DNA of 7,128 nucleotides, from positions 1 through 7,128 of the forward strand of contig JARROD010000200.1 in assembly GCA_037384225.1 (NCBI GenBank). The letters are read 5' to 3'. Source of the stretch: JARROD01 sp037384225. GTDB taxonomy: Bacteria; Pseudomonadota; Gammaproteobacteria; Pseudomonadales; Cellvibrionaceae. Position numbers and translations under genes: made by a program. The notes below the pieces were generated by a model. The model was not told the DNA's origin. It was given only the letters and a program-made list of their open reading frames with translations, and did no database searches. Shown in pieces: positions 6,638 to 7,128 of the stretch. The first letter of the stretch is position 1, and each line of letters opens with the position of its first letter.

Positions 6638-6643
6638 AGAGGA
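6638..6643 (+). promoter_or_regulatory. Ribosome binding site deciding the GTG start
   Basis: AGAGGA ends 4 nt before GTG 6648 and is the best Shine-Dalgarno match near any in-frame start. The alternative ATG at 6597 lies in the hairpin and C/T-run region and lacks a spaced site. Confidence 0.6.
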
Positions 6644-6647
6644 ACCC

Positions 6648-7128
6648 GTGGAAACCATTTTATCCCTGCTCAACAATCTACAAACTAAAGGCTCATTCGC
6701 CACCCGCCTGGCCGTCCCCACCGACAACCTGCAGCTCACTGTTGCCGACCTCGGCCCGCTCAAATTCCCCCTGACCCAGCGCCGCGCCAAAGCCCTGATC
6801 AAGGTTGCGCGCCCGGCCAAATTCGGCTGGCGGGAGCAGACGCTGCTCGATAAAAAAGTGCGCGATGTCTGGGAAATCCCCAAGAGCAAGGTCAAAATCG
6901 ACCGGCGCACCTGGAACAAAACCCTGCAACCACTGCTGGAGCAAATTCAAACCGAACTGGGAATGCCGGAAGCGGGCAAACTGACAGCCCACCTGCACAA
7001 CCTCCTGGTCTATGAGCCGGGGCAGTTTTTCCAGCCCCACCAAGACTCTGAAAAACTCGACGGCATGGTGGCAACGCTGGTGGTGGTGTTGCCCTGTGAG
7101 CACAATGGTGGCGATCTGATTGTCGACC
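6648..7128 (+). CDS. Fe(II)/2-oxoglutarate-dependent dioxygenase, prolyl-4-hydroxylase-like (3' part outside window)
   Basis: The frame is open from GTG at 6648 to the right edge: 160 codons. After ~110 residues of helical, charged sequence, the jelly-roll signature appears: LLVYEPGQFFQPHQDSE at 119-135 with the iron ligands H131 and D133, then ATLVVVLP at 142-149 and GGDLIV at 154-159. This matches the P4Hc-type oxygenase fold, which hydroxylates a protein or small-molecule substrate using 2-oxoglutarate, Fe(II) and O2. The distal His and the Arg/Lys that holds 2-oxoglutarate would lie beyond the window. GTG is chosen because AGAGGA (6638-6643) is ideally spaced. An in-frame ATG at 6597 would add 17 residues but has its only purine stretch too close to it. 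The substrate cannot be told. Confidence 0.85.
   Translation, partial: METILSLLNNLQTKGSFATRLAVPTDNLQLTVADLGPLKFPLTQRRAKALIKVARPAKFGWREQTLLDKKVRDVWEIPKSKVKIDRRTWNKTLQPLLEQIQTELGMPEAGKLTAHLHNLLVYEPGQFFQPHQDSEKLDGMVATLVVVLPCEHNGGDLIVD

Noticed and set aside
6693..7103. Minus-strand open frame of 136 codons at the right end
   Set aside because: It lies opposite the dioxygenase gene, whose plus-strand frame carries the HxD iron-binding motif and a good Shine-Dalgarno; the minus frame shows no domain.
1..7128. A typed defence system such as restriction-modification, CRISPR-Cas or a toxin-antitoxin pair
   Set aside because: No methyltransferase, specificity subunit, Cas protein, repeat array or small antitoxin-like gene is visible. 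The ATPase–nuclease fusions alone do not justify naming a known system.

Overview
The window looks like a chromosomal accessory region of a bacterium, most likely a gammaproteobacterium. I infer this from the moderately high GC content, the Shine-Dalgarno-led genes, the families present, and a short hairpin resembling gammaproteobacterial REP-like repeats. No marker gene fixes the genus. I see no tRNA, rRNA, CRISPR array or intact transposase.

Layout. Three paralogous genes lie on the minus strand: copy A (partial, cut by the left edge, start at 623), copy B (740-2341) and copy C (4682-6277). Each encodes a protein of about 531-533 aa in which an AAA+/STAND-type P-loop ATPase is fused to a C-terminal PD-(D/E)XK nuclease-like domain. 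Between B and C, on the same strand, is a fourth gene (2857-4578). It has the same two-part design but comes from a different family, the AAA-ATPase-like plus DUF1703-type nuclease proteins. A decayed plus-strand piece at about 2592-2810 resembles the C-terminal part of a Rpn/PD-(D/E)XK-family 'transposase' nuclease. On the right, transcribed divergently from copy C, a GTG-started Fe(II)/2-oxoglutarate dioxygenase gene runs off the window.

How the parts relate. Copies A and B share a nearly identical leader of about 90 bp, with a TATAAT box and a CGGTACCG palindrome near the -35 position. Copy C has a diverged version of it. The copies align without indels over the first 207 codons, but their similarity is a patchwork. 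A is almost identical to B in the leader and first ~45 codons, closest to C in the next ~45 codons, unlike both in a patch after that, and identical to C over the last 88 bases seen. This points to gene conversion or recombination among the copies. Variation between B and C is concentrated in the segment joining ATPase and nuclease.

The cluster therefore brings together three unrelated or distantly related lineages of PD-(D/E)XK proteins, two of them intact and fused to ATPases. Their cellular role cannot be read from the sequence. Recombination-linked, selfish or defence-related roles are possible, but each is inference.
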